DNA of 64,000 bases, from assembly GCF_023715505.1 (NCBI RefSeq), contig NZ_JAMBOH010000021.1:24494-88493 (forward strand), read 5' to 3'. Position 1 is the first letter of the stretch; each line of letters opens with the position of its first letter. This DNA comes from Neobacillus cucumis. Lineage in GTDB: Bacteria > Bacillota > Bacilli > Bacillales_B > DSM-18226. Both the position numbers and the translations under genes were made by a program. Under the pieces are notes generated by a model, which was given only the letters and a program-made list of their open reading frames with translations, ran no database searches and had not been told where the DNA came from. Of this stretch, positions 17,963 through 26,515 are shown piece after piece.

Positions 17963-18174
17963 CTAAGTTCGTAGTTGATTCAAAGAAGTGACCGGAGTAT
18001 TGTATGGAACATTTGATCTTACGGTTCCGTCTGTATCGTTTTGGTTTACACTGGTATCAACTCGTTGTCCTTCTCCTAGACGGTTTTGTCGGCGTTCCGC
18101 CACAACAAGGAATTTACCCTCTTTTACATAACCTTGGTAACGGTCAGCCTCTTCTTCAGGAATTCCTAATCCAT
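17963..18174 (-). pseudogene. 3' fragment of a YflT/GsiB-neighbour type general stress protein gene
   Basis: About 70 codons read GLGIPEEEADRYQGYVKEGK, then FLVVAERRQNRLGEG and end in TPVTSLNQLRT and TAG. They match the last 70 codons of the intact gene at 26516-27079 with few changes. Similarity stops sharply at 18174, so the promoter, start and first two thirds are missing. The downstream terminator was copied too. It is not expected to be translated. Confidence 0.8.
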
Positions 18175-18367
18175 ATCGTCCTCTTTATAATTTCCTCTAA
18201 CTATCAAAACTATCTGTCTAATGTGATTGATAAATTGCAACGCTAATTTATTTTGCTTCGTTATAGGTAATTTCTTAAACGGTTCAAGTGTGGCAAAAGG
18301 AATGATTTCTATCCGTTTACAAATAATAACAGAATCGAATTCATTAAAAACTGAAAGAGGAAACTAA

Positions 18368-19966
18368 ATGCGCAGTTTATTTCAATCATTAAAGAAAATC
18401 ATTCCTCAAAGTCTATCCTCTAAACCCAATAAACAGGTTGTTACTACTGACGAATATATTGATAAACACTTGGCAGAAAACCTTTCTTTATTAAAAAATA
18501 TTTTTAGAAAAACGGATGATATCCTATATAGAGAGTTTGAGTTTTTGAACCAAAAGACGTATAAGGTTTTCATTTGTTATTTAGATGGATTAGTGAATGA
18601 TGATTATATAAATTTACATATTTTAAAGCCGTTAATGGAACCCAATTTTTCAACTCAACACTATGATCAAAGCAGTTTACTTACCATTACAAGAAATAGG
18701 ATTCTTCACACGGCAGATATCCAAGAGCTAAAAAAGATAGATCAAGTTATTGACAGTGTTTTAACCGGAAAAACCGTTCTTTTTATAGATGGATTTGATT
18801 CGGCACTCGCCATGAGTACACAAGGTTTTGAAACAAGGAATGTAACCGAGCCAGATACTGAATCAAGTGTACGAGGATCTCGCGAAGGTTTTAATGAAGT
18901 GTTAAAGGTCAATACTGCGTTAATTCGCAGAAAAATTAACAACCCCCGATTAAAGTTTGAAAATATAAAGCTTGGCAAACAAACCAAAACGAATATTCGT
19001 ATGGGCTACATCGAAGGGATTGCCAATGAAAAGGTTGTGGAAGAGGTACGTACTCGGCTGCAGCATATCAATGTGGATTCCATATTGGAATCAGGATATG
19101 TGGAACAATTTATCGAAGACAGCCCTTTTTCGCTATTTCCAACTGTTGGAAATAGCGAAAAACCTGATAAAGTTGCTTCAAAATTGCTGGAAGGAAGAGT
19201 GGCAATACTCTGTGATGGTACACCATTTGTCTTGACCGTTCCCTTTCTATTTGTAGAGGGATTACAAGTCGGAGAGGATTACTACTCCCGGCCTTATTTA
19301 TCCTCCTTAATTCGATTACTAAGATTATTAGCTCTATTCATTGCTGTTGCGGCCACGCCCTTTTATATCGCCCTTACCACCTATCATCAAGAGATGGTTC
19401 CGTCACTCTTGCTGGCAACAATGGCTGCTGGGGAAGAACGTGTCCCCTTCCCTATCTTTATTGAAACATTGTTAATGGAAATCGTCTTTCAACTTCTGAG
19501 AGAGGCAGGAGTAAGGATGCCCAGGCCTGTAGGTTCTGCGATCAGCATTGTTGGTGCCTTAGTCATTGGAGAAGGAGCCGTTCAAGCAGGTTTGGTCAGC
19601 TCGGCCATGGTGATCGGTATTGCCATTACAGGGATTGCCGGGTTTGTGGTATCTGCATTTAATGATGCGATTATTTTATCTAGAATTCTTTTGCTGATAT
19701 TAGCGGGTGCATTGGGTTTATATGGAATATTAATGGGTTTTATGATGATCCTGGGCCATTTATGTTCTCTCAGGTCTTTTGGAACCCCCTATTTAACACC
19801 ACAAGCGCCTATTATTTGGAGTGAATGGAAGGATTCGATTATCCGCCTGCCCATTTGGCTTTTTAATTCTCGGCCGCAATCCATCACTCAGGAAAATTCT
19901 AAAAGGTCAGGATTTGGCAACAAACCTAGTATTCCCAATAAGGATGAAAGAGAGGGTCAGACGTGA
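18368..19966 (+). CDS. Spore germinant receptor subunit A (GerA/GerKA family)
   Basis: This is the A subunit of a nutrient germinant receptor in the inner membrane of the spore. The 532 residues have a long hydrophilic N-terminal domain (about 1-290; TRNRILHTADIQELKK, GFDSALAMSTQGFETRNVTEPDTE with the family RxVxEPxxE pattern, and SVRGSREGFNE) and then about five membrane helices between 310 and 470, with MAAGEERVPFPIFIETLLMEI and the MPRPVGSAISIVGALVIGEGAV signature. The ATG follows AGAGGAAA. The downstream C subunit overlaps its stop as GTGA. Ligand specificity cannot be read. Confidence 0.93.
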   Translation: MRSLFQSLKKIIPQSLSSKPNKQVVTTDEYIDKHLAENLSLLKNIFRKTDDILYREFEFLNQKTYKVFICYLDGLVNDDYINLHILKPLMEPNFSTQHYDQSSLLTITRNRILHTADIQELKKIDQVIDSVLTGKTVLFIDGFDSALAMSTQGFETRNVTEPDTESSVRGSREGFNEVLKVNTALIRRKINNPRLKFENIKLGKQTKTNIRMGYIEGIANEKVVEEVRTRLQHINVDSILESGYVEQFIEDSPFSLFPTVGNSEKPDKVASKLLEGRVAILCDGTPFVLTVPFLFVEGLQVGEDYYSRPYLSSLIRLLRLLALFIAVAATPFYIALTTYHQEMVPSLLLATMAAGEERVPFPIFIETLLMEIVFQLLREAGVRMPRPVGSAISIVGALVIGEGAVQAGLVSSAMVIGIAITGIAGFVVSAFNDAIILSRILLLILAGALGLYGILMGFMMILGHLCSLRSFGTPYLTPQAPIIWSEWKDSIIRLPIWLFNSRPQSITQENSKRSGFGNKPSIPNKDEREGQT

Positions 19967-21129
19967 AAAAGGTGGTTATCTGTTGTACTTGCTTATTGCT
20001 ATTGACAGGTTGCTGGGACCGGACTGAATTAAAGCAGCTGGGAATCGTAATGGGTATTGCCGTTGATAAAGATCCGGATTCCGGGGAATTTATTGTTTCC
20101 ACTCAAATGTTAAGACCGGAGGCACTAAGTACACAATCGCCCAGTACCGAAAAGCCCGTTGAAAAAGTAGTTACTACGGGAAAGACCATCTTCGAAGCCA
20201 TAAGGAAATCCAATTTAGAATTCGACCGTAAAGGATTTTATGCTCACAATAAAGTCATTGTAATCGGTGAAGACTTGGCAAAAGAAGGTCTGTTGCCAGT
20301 TCTTGACTTTTTTCAGCGCGGGAAAGAAATCCGGGGTTATGTGTTCGTATGTATAGCAAAGAATGCACAAGCAAGAGAAATTCTGGAATCAGATACAGGG
20401 GGAATCGAACCCATCCCTGCTTTAAGATTAAGAGATATGATTGAAGATACGAAATTTCAGTTAAAAGCAACTAAAATCAATCTGCTTAATTTTTATAAAG
20501 AGTCGATCGGAAGCGGAATTGAACCCGTAGTTGGGGTGTTAGAATTTGAAAAAGACAAATTTTCAAAAAAACATGTAAAATTGTCCGGCGGAGCTGTTTT
20601 TAATAAGGATAAATTAATTGGCTATTTAAATGAACGTCAAACAATCGGCTATCGATGGTGTAAAAGTGAAATAGAATCGGGAGCGGTATCCATCCCCTCA
20701 CCTGTAAATGAAGATCGATATGAATCGGTTGAAGTGAAAAAATCCGATACAACCATAAAACCAACCGTAAAAGGAAATGACATCTCTTTTACCATTAACG
20801 TTGAAGGTGAAGGGATTATCACCGAACAGGAAGTTATGACATCACTTGAAGACAATACAAGAAAACTTGAACATATGAAGAAGACAGAAGAAAAAATGAA
20901 CAAGCAAATTGAAAAATATATCAAATTAGCTATAGAAAAAGCGCAAAAAGAATTCCATTCTGATATTTTTGGTTTTGGAAGAGCTTTAAACAAAGAAGAA
21001 CCAAAGGTATGGAATCAAGTAAAAAATGATTGGAATGAACGTTTTGCTGAAGTCCCTTATACAGTAAATGTTCATTTTAAAATCAATTCTACCGGGTTAA
21101 TGCGGGGACCATTCCAAGCCAAAAATTAA
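19963..21129 (+). CDS. Spore germinant receptor lipoprotein subunit C (GerC/GerKC family)
   Basis: The C subunit is a lipoprotein on the outer face of the spore inner membrane. The 388 residues start MKKVVICCTCLLLLTGCWDR, a signal with lipobox LTGC and the GCWDRTEL hallmark of GerC proteins. QMLRPEA, a central VIVIGEDLAKEGLLPVLDFFQR and a C-terminal domain ending in FAEVPYTVNVHFKINSTG follow. The start is GTG at 19963 behind AGAGAGGG. The stop at 21127-21129 overlaps by 3 nt the end of the small membrane gene on the other strand. Confidence 0.92.
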   Translation: MKKVVICCTCLLLLTGCWDRTELKQLGIVMGIAVDKDPDSGEFIVSTQMLRPEALSTQSPSTEKPVEKVVTTGKTIFEAIRKSNLEFDRKGFYAHNKVIVIGEDLAKEGLLPVLDFFQRGKEIRGYVFVCIAKNAQAREILESDTGGIEPIPALRLRDMIEDTKFQLKATKINLLNFYKESIGSGIEPVVGVLEFEKDKFSKKHVKLSGGAVFNKDKLIGYLNERQTIGYRWCKSEIESGAVSIPSPVNEDRYESVEVKKSDTTIKPTVKGNDISFTINVEGEGIITEQEVMTSLEDNTRKLEHMKKTEEKMNKQIEKYIKLAIEKAQKEFHSDIFGFGRALNKEEPKVWNQVKNDWNERFAEVPYTVNVHFKINSTGLMRGPFQAKN

Positions 21130-21257
21130 CGCCTGAACATTAACGTAAACAGATGGAAAGCAATCAACAGGAGAAAGGTCAAAATAAACATGAAACTTCC
21201 GATTAATATGAAGTTACTTATTAAATCAGCTTTCCTGATTAATTCTAGGATTACCAT
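21126..21257 (-). CDS. Small membrane protein, candidate fourth (D-type) germinant receptor subunit
   Basis: A 43-codon frame starts at ATG 21255-21257, 2 nt after the GerB stop codon, with AGAGGAGAT as ribosome site, and ends at TAA 21126-21128. The product begins MVILELIRKADLISNFILIG, has one or two hydrophobic segments (FILIGSFMFILTFLLLIAF) and ends in FRR. Small two-helix D proteins encoded in ger operons are known in Bacillus and tune receptor function. Assignment to that group rests on position, size and hydrophobicity only. A chance frame is possible, but coupling and the ribosome site argue for a gene. Confidence 0.6.
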   Translation of the reverse strand: MVILELIRKADLISNFILIGSFMFILTFLLLIAFHLFTLMFRR

Positions 21258-21259
21258 CT

Positions 21260-22357
21260 CTATCTCCTCTTTTTTGAGCTCATCACTTTTTTCTTAAGAA
21301 AAATAACAATTAATAATAATATGCTCATAAGGTTGATCATGGCCATCGCATACGTGTGAACCTCAAAACCAAGCCACCGGTGATAGGCCATATTTTCAAA
21401 TCGCATATTATTGTAAATCGGGAAGATTAGTCCTAAAGCAAGAATCACCCATCTTATATTTTGGATTTTAAATATCCAGATAATTGCAAGGACACCGGCG
21501 TAAAAATGCAAACTCATTTTGTAAAAGCCGCCAATAAACATGATTAAAACGGCTAGTAAGTCTAAATTCGTGATGAAGTCAGCGATGTTAATAGATAGAA
21601 TCGTTTGCAATAATGGAACCTCAGTATTCGCTGTGAGATCTGGCCCCAAAATAGCAAGCATGATAATTAGTGAAAAGATGATTAAGAATGTTGAAAACGC
21701 CACAGCCAAAAAGGTAATTTTCCGTATGCCTTCCTGCTTATTAACAAAATGCCAAAACATAATAAAAACGACAAGCTCACCAAAAGGGAATACCACAACG
21801 TCGAGTAAGGTTTTCCCTAAAAGCGGTTTAATTCCATTTCCTAAAATAGGAAGTAATCCATTTATATCAAATTGACCCGAAAACATGGTGAAAATATAGA
21901 TAGTAATCAGAAAAATAATAAAGACTGGCAATAAAATTTCACCGGTTCTTGCTAATACTTCAAAGCCTAACGATAGGATGTAGATCGATACCAGCATAAA
22001 AAAATAAAGGATAACGAGAAGAGGTGTCATCGGCAGCGCCGTCATTTTAATCAGTGCTCCAAATTCATAAAAATTGTAACTGGCACTGTCTAAAAAATAG
22101 GCTGCGTAAATAATCAACAAAGGAATGGCTAATTTTCTTCCTACTGCCGTATTTAGAATTTCGGAAAAATTTTGATCAGGACAAATTCTTGGGATTTGTG
22201 TAAATACCCATATCAAACCTGTTCCGATAAAGAAAGCTAGTAAAACAACCAGCCAAGCATCCTGTTTAGCAGCGATTCCAAGCGCAAAAAGGGTTGTGCT
22301 TCCCACTTCAAATAACATAATGAGCATAAATAATTGAATTTTGGTGATTTGAATCAT
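21260..22357 (-). CDS. Spore germinant receptor permease subunit B (GerB/GerKB family)
   Basis: The B subunit belongs to the amino acid-polyamine-cation transporter superfamily and forms the ligand-binding part of the receptor in the spore inner membrane. The 365 residues have about ten membrane helices. MIQITKIQLFMLIMLFEVGSTTLFALG is the family opening, then FPFGELVVFIMFWHFV and IMFIGGFYKMSLHFYAG. I set the start at ATG 22355-22357 behind GAGGTGG, which gives the family length; the frame is open to 22420. Unlike usual GerA operons it is on the opposite strand from the A and C genes and converges on them. Confidence 0.9.
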   Translation of the reverse strand: MIQITKIQLFMLIMLFEVGSTTLFALGIAAKQDAWLVVLLAFFIGTGLIWVFTQIPRICPDQNFSEILNTAVGRKLAIPLLIIYAAYFLDSASYNFYEFGALIKMTALPMTPLLVILYFFMLVSIYILSLGFEVLARTGEILLPVFIIFLITIYIFTMFSGQFDINGLLPILGNGIKPLLGKTLLDVVVFPFGELVVFIMFWHFVNKQEGIRKITFLAVAFSTFLIIFSLIIMLAILGPDLTANTEVPLLQTILSINIADFITNLDLLAVLIMFIGGFYKMSLHFYAGVLAIIWIFKIQNIRWVILALGLIFPIYNNMRFENMAYHRWLGFEVHTYAMAMINLMSILLLIVIFLKKKVMSSKKRR

Positions 22358-22504
22358 TCTTTTATTGCCACCTCGAGTTTTGATAAGAAATGATTCTAAG
22401 AAGGAAATATAATGGAACATTCAATAAACTATTTTAGACAAAGAGTTTTTTGATTAAACATAACTTGCGGACCGTTCCCTTAAATATTTGGGTTGGCATG
22501 TAAA

Positions 22505-22535
22505 AAAATAAAAGCCCCATGGAAAGGGGCTTGGA
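22505..22535 (-). terminator. Intrinsic terminator downstream of marR copy 1
   Basis: AAGCCCC and GGGGCTT form a stem, followed on the minus strand by TTTTATTTTTTT. It lies 155 nt after the marR stop and before the gerB promoter region. Confidence 0.6.
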
Positions 22536-22690
22536 ATGAATAAGAATAAGCGGATATCGTTTATGTACTGCGTGGCTTCCCAGTTAGAACACTGTTTTTT
22601 AATTGCACTGTATGTTTGATGAAAAGAAACGAATAACTAACTAAATAAAGACATGGAATAAAAATGGGTTTACCAATTAACTTGATATCA

Positions 22691-23122
22691 TTACACCTCT
22701 TTCAAATGCTCAACCAGCCGGCTAAGTAAATCGCTTAAAACTACTATTTCTTGATCAGTATAAATATGATAAGTCTCGACATTAAAATCATTTCGTAAAG
22801 ATTTCAATTGCTCATAAACACGGATTCCTTCCTCTGTTATCTTCACCCGAGTTCTTCTTTTATCTTCAGGGTCTTGAAATAGAGTAACTAAATTGGATTG
22901 CTGCAGGCGATTGATCATCCCGGTCATATTTTGTTTCGTTACAAGCATTTCTTCTTTAAGTTCACCAATTGAAATTTCTCCGCTATTAATGATGGTTCTA
23001 AGAATCACCCATTGCTGTATGCTATTGAGTCCAACATCTGCAACCATCTTTGCTCCGTATCTGCTTAAGAGATTGGAGAGCCTAAAGATATCTAACGTAA
23101 TGTTTGTTTTAACTTCTTCCAT
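22691..23122 (-). CDS. MarR-family transcriptional regulator, copy 1
   Basis: This 143-residue MarR-type repressor has a winged helix-turn-helix in the middle ([52 protein letters not shown]), including the wing with the DxRxxxV-type [10 protein letters not shown]. The start is ATG 23120-23122 with GGAGG 5-6 nt upstream; the in-frame ATG at 23138-23140 has no such site. It is divergent from the damaged MFS gene and probably represses both genes through the palindrome at 23171-23196. A near-identical copy is at 29556-29987. Confidence 0.9.
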   Translation of the reverse strand: MEEVKTNITLDIFRLSNLLSRYGAKMVADVGLNSIQQWVILRTIINSGEISIGELKEEMLVTKQNMTGMINRLQQSNLVTLFQDPEDKRRTRVKITEEGIRVYEQLKSLRNDFNVETYHIYTDQEIVVLSDLLSRLVEHLKEV

Positions 23123-23170
23123 ATAAACCTCCGCGTCCATAGATTATTGATTATCTTAATGGGATTGAAA

Positions 23171-23196
23171 AATTTAGTCAAGTTGTTGACTAAATT
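23171..23196. promoter_or_regulatory. Putative MarR operator in the divergent intergenic region
   Basis: AATTTAGTCAA and its exact complement TTGACTAAATT are separated by four bases. A further AATTTAGTCAA half-site lies about 25 nt downstream (from 23215). TTGACT of the palindrome could serve as a -35 element toward the MFS gene. The site is absent from the second marR-MFS copy. Confidence 0.6.
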
Positions 23197-23289
23197 ACGA
23201 AGATAACTTAAACTAATTTAGTCAATACCTTGACAATTAGATTTTGCCATATTTTTATTTTACTATTTTTTAAATGAAGGAGACAAAAC

Positions 23290-24118
23290 ATGCCAACAAC
23301 AACAACAAATCGTAAAATGGTCACCGTTGCGATGCTGGTTGCTATTCTATTAGTCGCCAATGATGTTACGGTCGTCAGTACCGCCATGCCGCGGATTGTC
23401 AGTGACCTCAGCGGGTTAAAGTTAATCAGCTGGGTATTTGCGATCTATACGCTTACCACTTCTGTTACGACGCCCATTTACGGTAAATTAGCTGATTTAT
23501 TTGGGCGAAAAAAAATTTTTATAACTGGCGTTATTTTATTTGTGGCAGGCTCGATGTTATCAGGTGCTGCTTATACGATGACTCAATTAATTAGGTTCCG
23601 AGCCTTTCAAGGAATTGGGGCTGGTCGGTCATGCCGTTAACCTTTACGATTATTGGTGACCTCTACCCTGGAGAACAGCGAGCTAAAATGCAGGGAGTGT
23701 TTAGTTCGGTCTGGGGATGGGTTACGCGACAACTCCAACAACCGTTCTTGTTCAATCAGCGGTTGGCTGGCAAATGCGTGGAGCGGCAACCGCATCAAAT
23801 ACCTTTACTAGGTCCATTGGCCAAACGGTTGGGGTTGCTGTCTTTGGAACGATTTTTAACAACTCACTGATTACTTTTGGAAGAGAACATGCAGCCGGAG
23901 GATGGAGCGGTGGAGGCAATATTAGTGATGTTTTAAGTTCAGAAACCATTAATAAGCTGCCTGCAAGTGTTCTTACGATGATCCATGAGGGGCTCGCCCA
24001 TGGGATGCACCTTGTGTTTATTCTTGTGTTTTTTATCGGGGTGGCTAACCTCATCGCTACTTTCTTCCTTCCATCACACAAGAAGGTAATGGAGCATCAA
24101 AAGCAAGTCCAGCATTAA
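23290..24118 (+). pseudogene. DHA2-family MFS drug efflux transporter, internally deleted copy 1
   Basis: It opens like a 14-helix EmrB/QacA-type exporter (MVTVAMLVAILLVANDVTVV and [16 protein letters not shown], then [13 protein letters not shown]) and ends with the normal C-terminus. Compared with copy 2 it lost one base near 23627 (frameshift) and about 682 bp in the middle, joined at a shared GGGA (23714-23717). Codons after the deletion are in another frame. The ribosome site (GAAGGAG) and start are intact, but the product would be an N-terminal fragment of 116 residues. Confidence 0.85.
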
Positions 24119-24123
24119 TCGTT

Positions 24124-24148
24124 AAGCCGCCCTAGGGCGGCTTTCTTC
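24124..24148 (+). terminator. Terminator after MFS copy 1
   Basis: AGCCGCCC and GGGCGGCT form a tight palindrome followed by TTTCTTC; it lies just after the MFS stop. Confidence 0.7.
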
Positions 24149-24157
24149 ATACTTTTA

Positions 24158-24547
24158 CTAAGATGTGTAAAGCTTCCAATCACCTGATTCGATATGATTT
24201 TTCAACAGTGATTCCTGATGTCCGGCAATAAAATATAGATAGGCTTCTATTTTATCAGTATCATAAAAAACAACTTGCTTCTTGCGGTTGTATAAGTTAT
24301 TTCTATCATTTGGACGGTAATCTTCCAATTCATCTAGCCTATACAGCTGTTCTTCGGATACAAGATATATTTCACCATAGACTCTATCGTTCATTGATTC
24401 CTTCAATGCTGGGTAACCGAGGCCTGTATCAAAAAGACGTCCACTCGTCCACGCCTTCCGGGCGATTAATGTAGCCTCCTTCAGTAAATAGTGATTACTT
24501 TCATTTTTTCTTAATGTTCCATACACAAAGACATAAATGTTGTTCAT
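24158..24547 (-). CDS. Gamma-glutamylcyclotransferase-family protein (YtfP/AIG2-like)
   Basis: The 129-residue protein has the family opening VFVYGTLRKNESNHYLL, in which YGTLR makes the substrate-binding loop, then GYPALKESMNDRVYGEIYLV with the expected acidic residue region and LDELEDYRP. Members release 5-oxoproline from gamma-glutamyl amines or peptides; the exact substrate is unknown. ATG at 24545-24547 with AGGAAAG upstream. It stands alone between the damaged MFS gene and the transglutaminase-like gene. Confidence 0.8.
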   Translation of the reverse strand: MNNIYVFVYGTLRKNESNHYLLKEATLIARKAWTSGRLFDTGLGYPALKESMNDRVYGEIYLVSEEQLYRLDELEDYRPNDRNNLYNRKKQVVFYDTDKIEAYLYFIAGHQESLLKNHIESGDWKLYTS

Positions 24548-24633
24548 CCAACTTTCCTCCTATTGTTCAATTCCAGCATTTTTATTTGACGTAAAATTCT
24601 TTGCAGGTTTCAATGGTCGCCGAAAGACCTCGC

Positions 24634-25245
24634 TTATGACAAAATATCGGGTAGATGGTGCTTGTACATTTCTAATGCATTTATATTACTTTGTAAAGTA
24701 GTGATTGTTTTAGGATTTGGTGTAGAAAAAATAGTCGGATAATCTATTTCATCGAACTTTTCTTGAATTGGAAATGCTAAAATTTCTTCATCTATAGAAA
24801 ATTCTGCTTGGACTCCAGGTTCATTTCCACGGGCATCTAAGCGAATCCATCGGTTAAGTGAACTAAGGTAAACTCCATTTAGCGTATGTAGTGAATAACC
24901 TTTATCTGGTGTATCGAATATCATAAGTCGTTGATAACAAAAACCCGTCGGTATTCCCTCCGACCTTAATAAAGCAGCCAATAAATTTGATTTTGCGTAA
25001 CATATACCCTCTTTGTATTTAAGTACCTCTGAAGCTTTACAAGTAACTATTGTACTTTGAATGTCCCATGTATGAGATATTGTATCTCTTACAAATTCGA
25101 AGGCAGTCCTCACTTTTTCAATTTCTGTCTGTCCATCATGAAACATTTCAGCAACCGCTTCTTTAATTAAAGGATGCGAAAAATCGACTTCATCTAATTC
25201 TTTTAAATAATCTTTTAAGTCTGCTGATTCCACAATCAGTTCCAA
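24634..25245 (-). CDS. Transglutaminase-like cysteine protease-fold protein
   Basis: This 203-residue cytoplasmic protein has a transglutaminase-like core. The Cys is in KYKEGICYAKSNLLAALLR (about residue 97), the His in YSLHTLNGVYL and the Asp in WIRLDARGN, so the triad is complete. The N-terminal part is helical. Such proteins are usually peptidases or amidases; no substrate can be named. The start is TTG at 25243-25245 with GGAGTGG 6 nt upstream. It has no signal peptide. Confidence 0.8.
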   Translation of the reverse strand: MELIVESADLKDYLKELDEVDFSHPLIKEAVAEMFHDGQTEIEKVRTAFEFVRDTISHTWDIQSTIVTCKASEVLKYKEGICYAKSNLLAALLRSEGIPTGFCYQRLMIFDTPDKGYSLHTLNGVYLSSLNRWIRLDARGNEPGVQAEFSIDEEILAFPIQEKFDEIDYPTIFSTPNPKTITTLQSNINALEMYKHHLPDILS

Positions 25246-25380
25246 TTAACACCACTCCATATTTTTTTACATAATTAAACATTCGTTTATATTAATATAC
25301 AACGTTGGTATGCAACCATTCTTTAACTAAACTTACTAATATAATAATAGACAACATAATTTCTTTAAAGAGTGATTCAA

Positions 25381-25530
25381 TTGGCTCCTAAATTTTTATC
25401 TAATAATGAAGTTACCGGTTACTTGAGGAAAACCTATTTTATCTATGCCGTGGCTGTTATTTTTTTAGGGCTTGCTTCTCGAAAATACAGTACATATTTG
25501 CCTTTATATATCATTAAGTTCTCCAAATAA
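25381..25530 (+). pseudogene. N-terminal fragment resembling DUF2809 membrane proteins
   Basis: From TTG 25381 the frame reads 49 residues including LRKTYFIYAVAVIFLGLASR and KYSTYLPLYIIKFSK, then stops. The hydrophobic segment followed by RKY...LP is like the start of DUF2809 membrane proteins, which are about 125 residues with several helices. The rest of the gene is missing. The assignment is tentative. Confidence 0.4.
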
Positions 25531-25555
25531 GTTCAAAAAACAGAAAGTAAATACA

Positions 25556-25600
25556 AAACTGACTCAAAAGAGTCGTCATTTATCGACCCTTTTGAATCAG
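25556..25600 (-). terminator. Terminator after the SDR gene
   Basis: CTGACTCAAAAGAGTCG pairs imperfectly with its complement (CGACCCTTTTGAATCAG) across an 8-nt loop, with T-rich sequence following on the minus strand. Confidence 0.65.
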
Positions 25601-25615
25601 CCTCATCAATTCATC

Positions 25616-26377
25616 TTAAAAATTCATTTTCGACTGTCCGCCATCCACATTAATACTCGCACCTACAATCCATGATGCTTTTACGGAGGCTAGAAACAGC
25701 GCCACATTGGCGATTTCCTCCGGTGTGCCGAATCGGCCAGCTGGAATTTCCTTTTTCACAAATTCTTTAATGCCTTCCGGATCTGCTTCGATGCGTTTTT
25801 GCCAGTTGGCCGTTTCATGCAAGATGCTTCCGGGCGCGATACTGTTTACCCTAATTCCATATGGGATTACCTCATCTGCCAACGACTTCGTAAAACTGAT
25901 TAGTGCGGATTTGGCATTATTATAAGTAACTTTCCCTCCGCTTTCCCTTCCATAAATAGACGTAATATTGATAATTGAACCCGATCGCTGCTTTTTCATA
26001 TGCTCCACAGCCAACTTGCTTAAATGGACTGCTGAAAAATAATTCAGCTCCATTGCCTGATAAAACATATCCATTTCCGTTTCAGTTGCTTTCCCGCCAT
26101 TGCTCCCGCCAGCATTATTAATTAGGATGTCAATCGTTCCGTATTGTTCTATAACCGATTGAAACATTTTTCCACGTTCGTCCGCATTGGTGATATCTGC
26201 TTGGAAAATAGAAACGCTGCCCCCAAGCTCTTGTTTTGCGATTTCTAAAGCTTCCAGCTTTCGGGCCGTTATTGAGACATTCGCTCCCTCCGCCACAAAC
26301 GCGTTGACGATGGCTTTGCCAATTCCCTTTGAGCCACCAGTTATGAGTACATTTTTTCCATTCAATTGCAAGTCCAT
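25616..26377 (-). CDS. SDR-family oxidoreductase
   Basis: This 253-residue classical short-chain dehydrogenase/reductase binds NAD(P)H through TGGSKGIG (residues 13-20) and has the NNAGG segment, the catalytic Ser in NITSIYGRESGG, and YNNAK (YxxxK). It ends with INVDGGQSKMNF. The reaction could be ketone reduction or alcohol oxidation; no substrate is visible. ATG at 26375-26377 with AAAAGGAGA upstream and a terminator after it, so it is monocistronic. Confidence 0.88.
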   Translation of the reverse strand: MDLQLNGKNVLITGGSKGIGKAIVNAFVAEGANVSITARKLEALEIAKQELGGSVSIFQADITNADERGKMFQSVIEQYGTIDILINNAGGSNGGKATETEMDMFYQAMELNYFSAVHLSKLAVEHMKKQRSGSIINITSIYGRESGGKVTYNNAKSALISFTKSLADEVIPYGIRVNSIAPGSILHETANWQKRIEADPEGIKEFVKKEIPAGRFGTPEEIANVALFLASVKASWIVGASINVDGGQSKMNF

Positions 26378-26440
26378 TTTAAAATCTCCTTTTCATGTAA
26401 ACTATTATCCATTTTAGCGTCATTATCGAAAAAAATAAAA

Positions 26441-26486
26441 GACGAAAAAGGGTACCGTCTCCACTTGAAGACAGTACCCTTTTCAC
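26441..26486 (-). terminator. Terminator of the general stress protein gene
   Basis: AAAAAGGGTACCGTCT pairs with AGACAGTACCCTTTT, with an A run on one side and T run on the other. It is the parent or sister of the copy at 17889-17931. Confidence 0.8.
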
Positions 26487-26515
26487 TTCTAATCATTAAA
26501 ATTTTCTGTTGTGTC

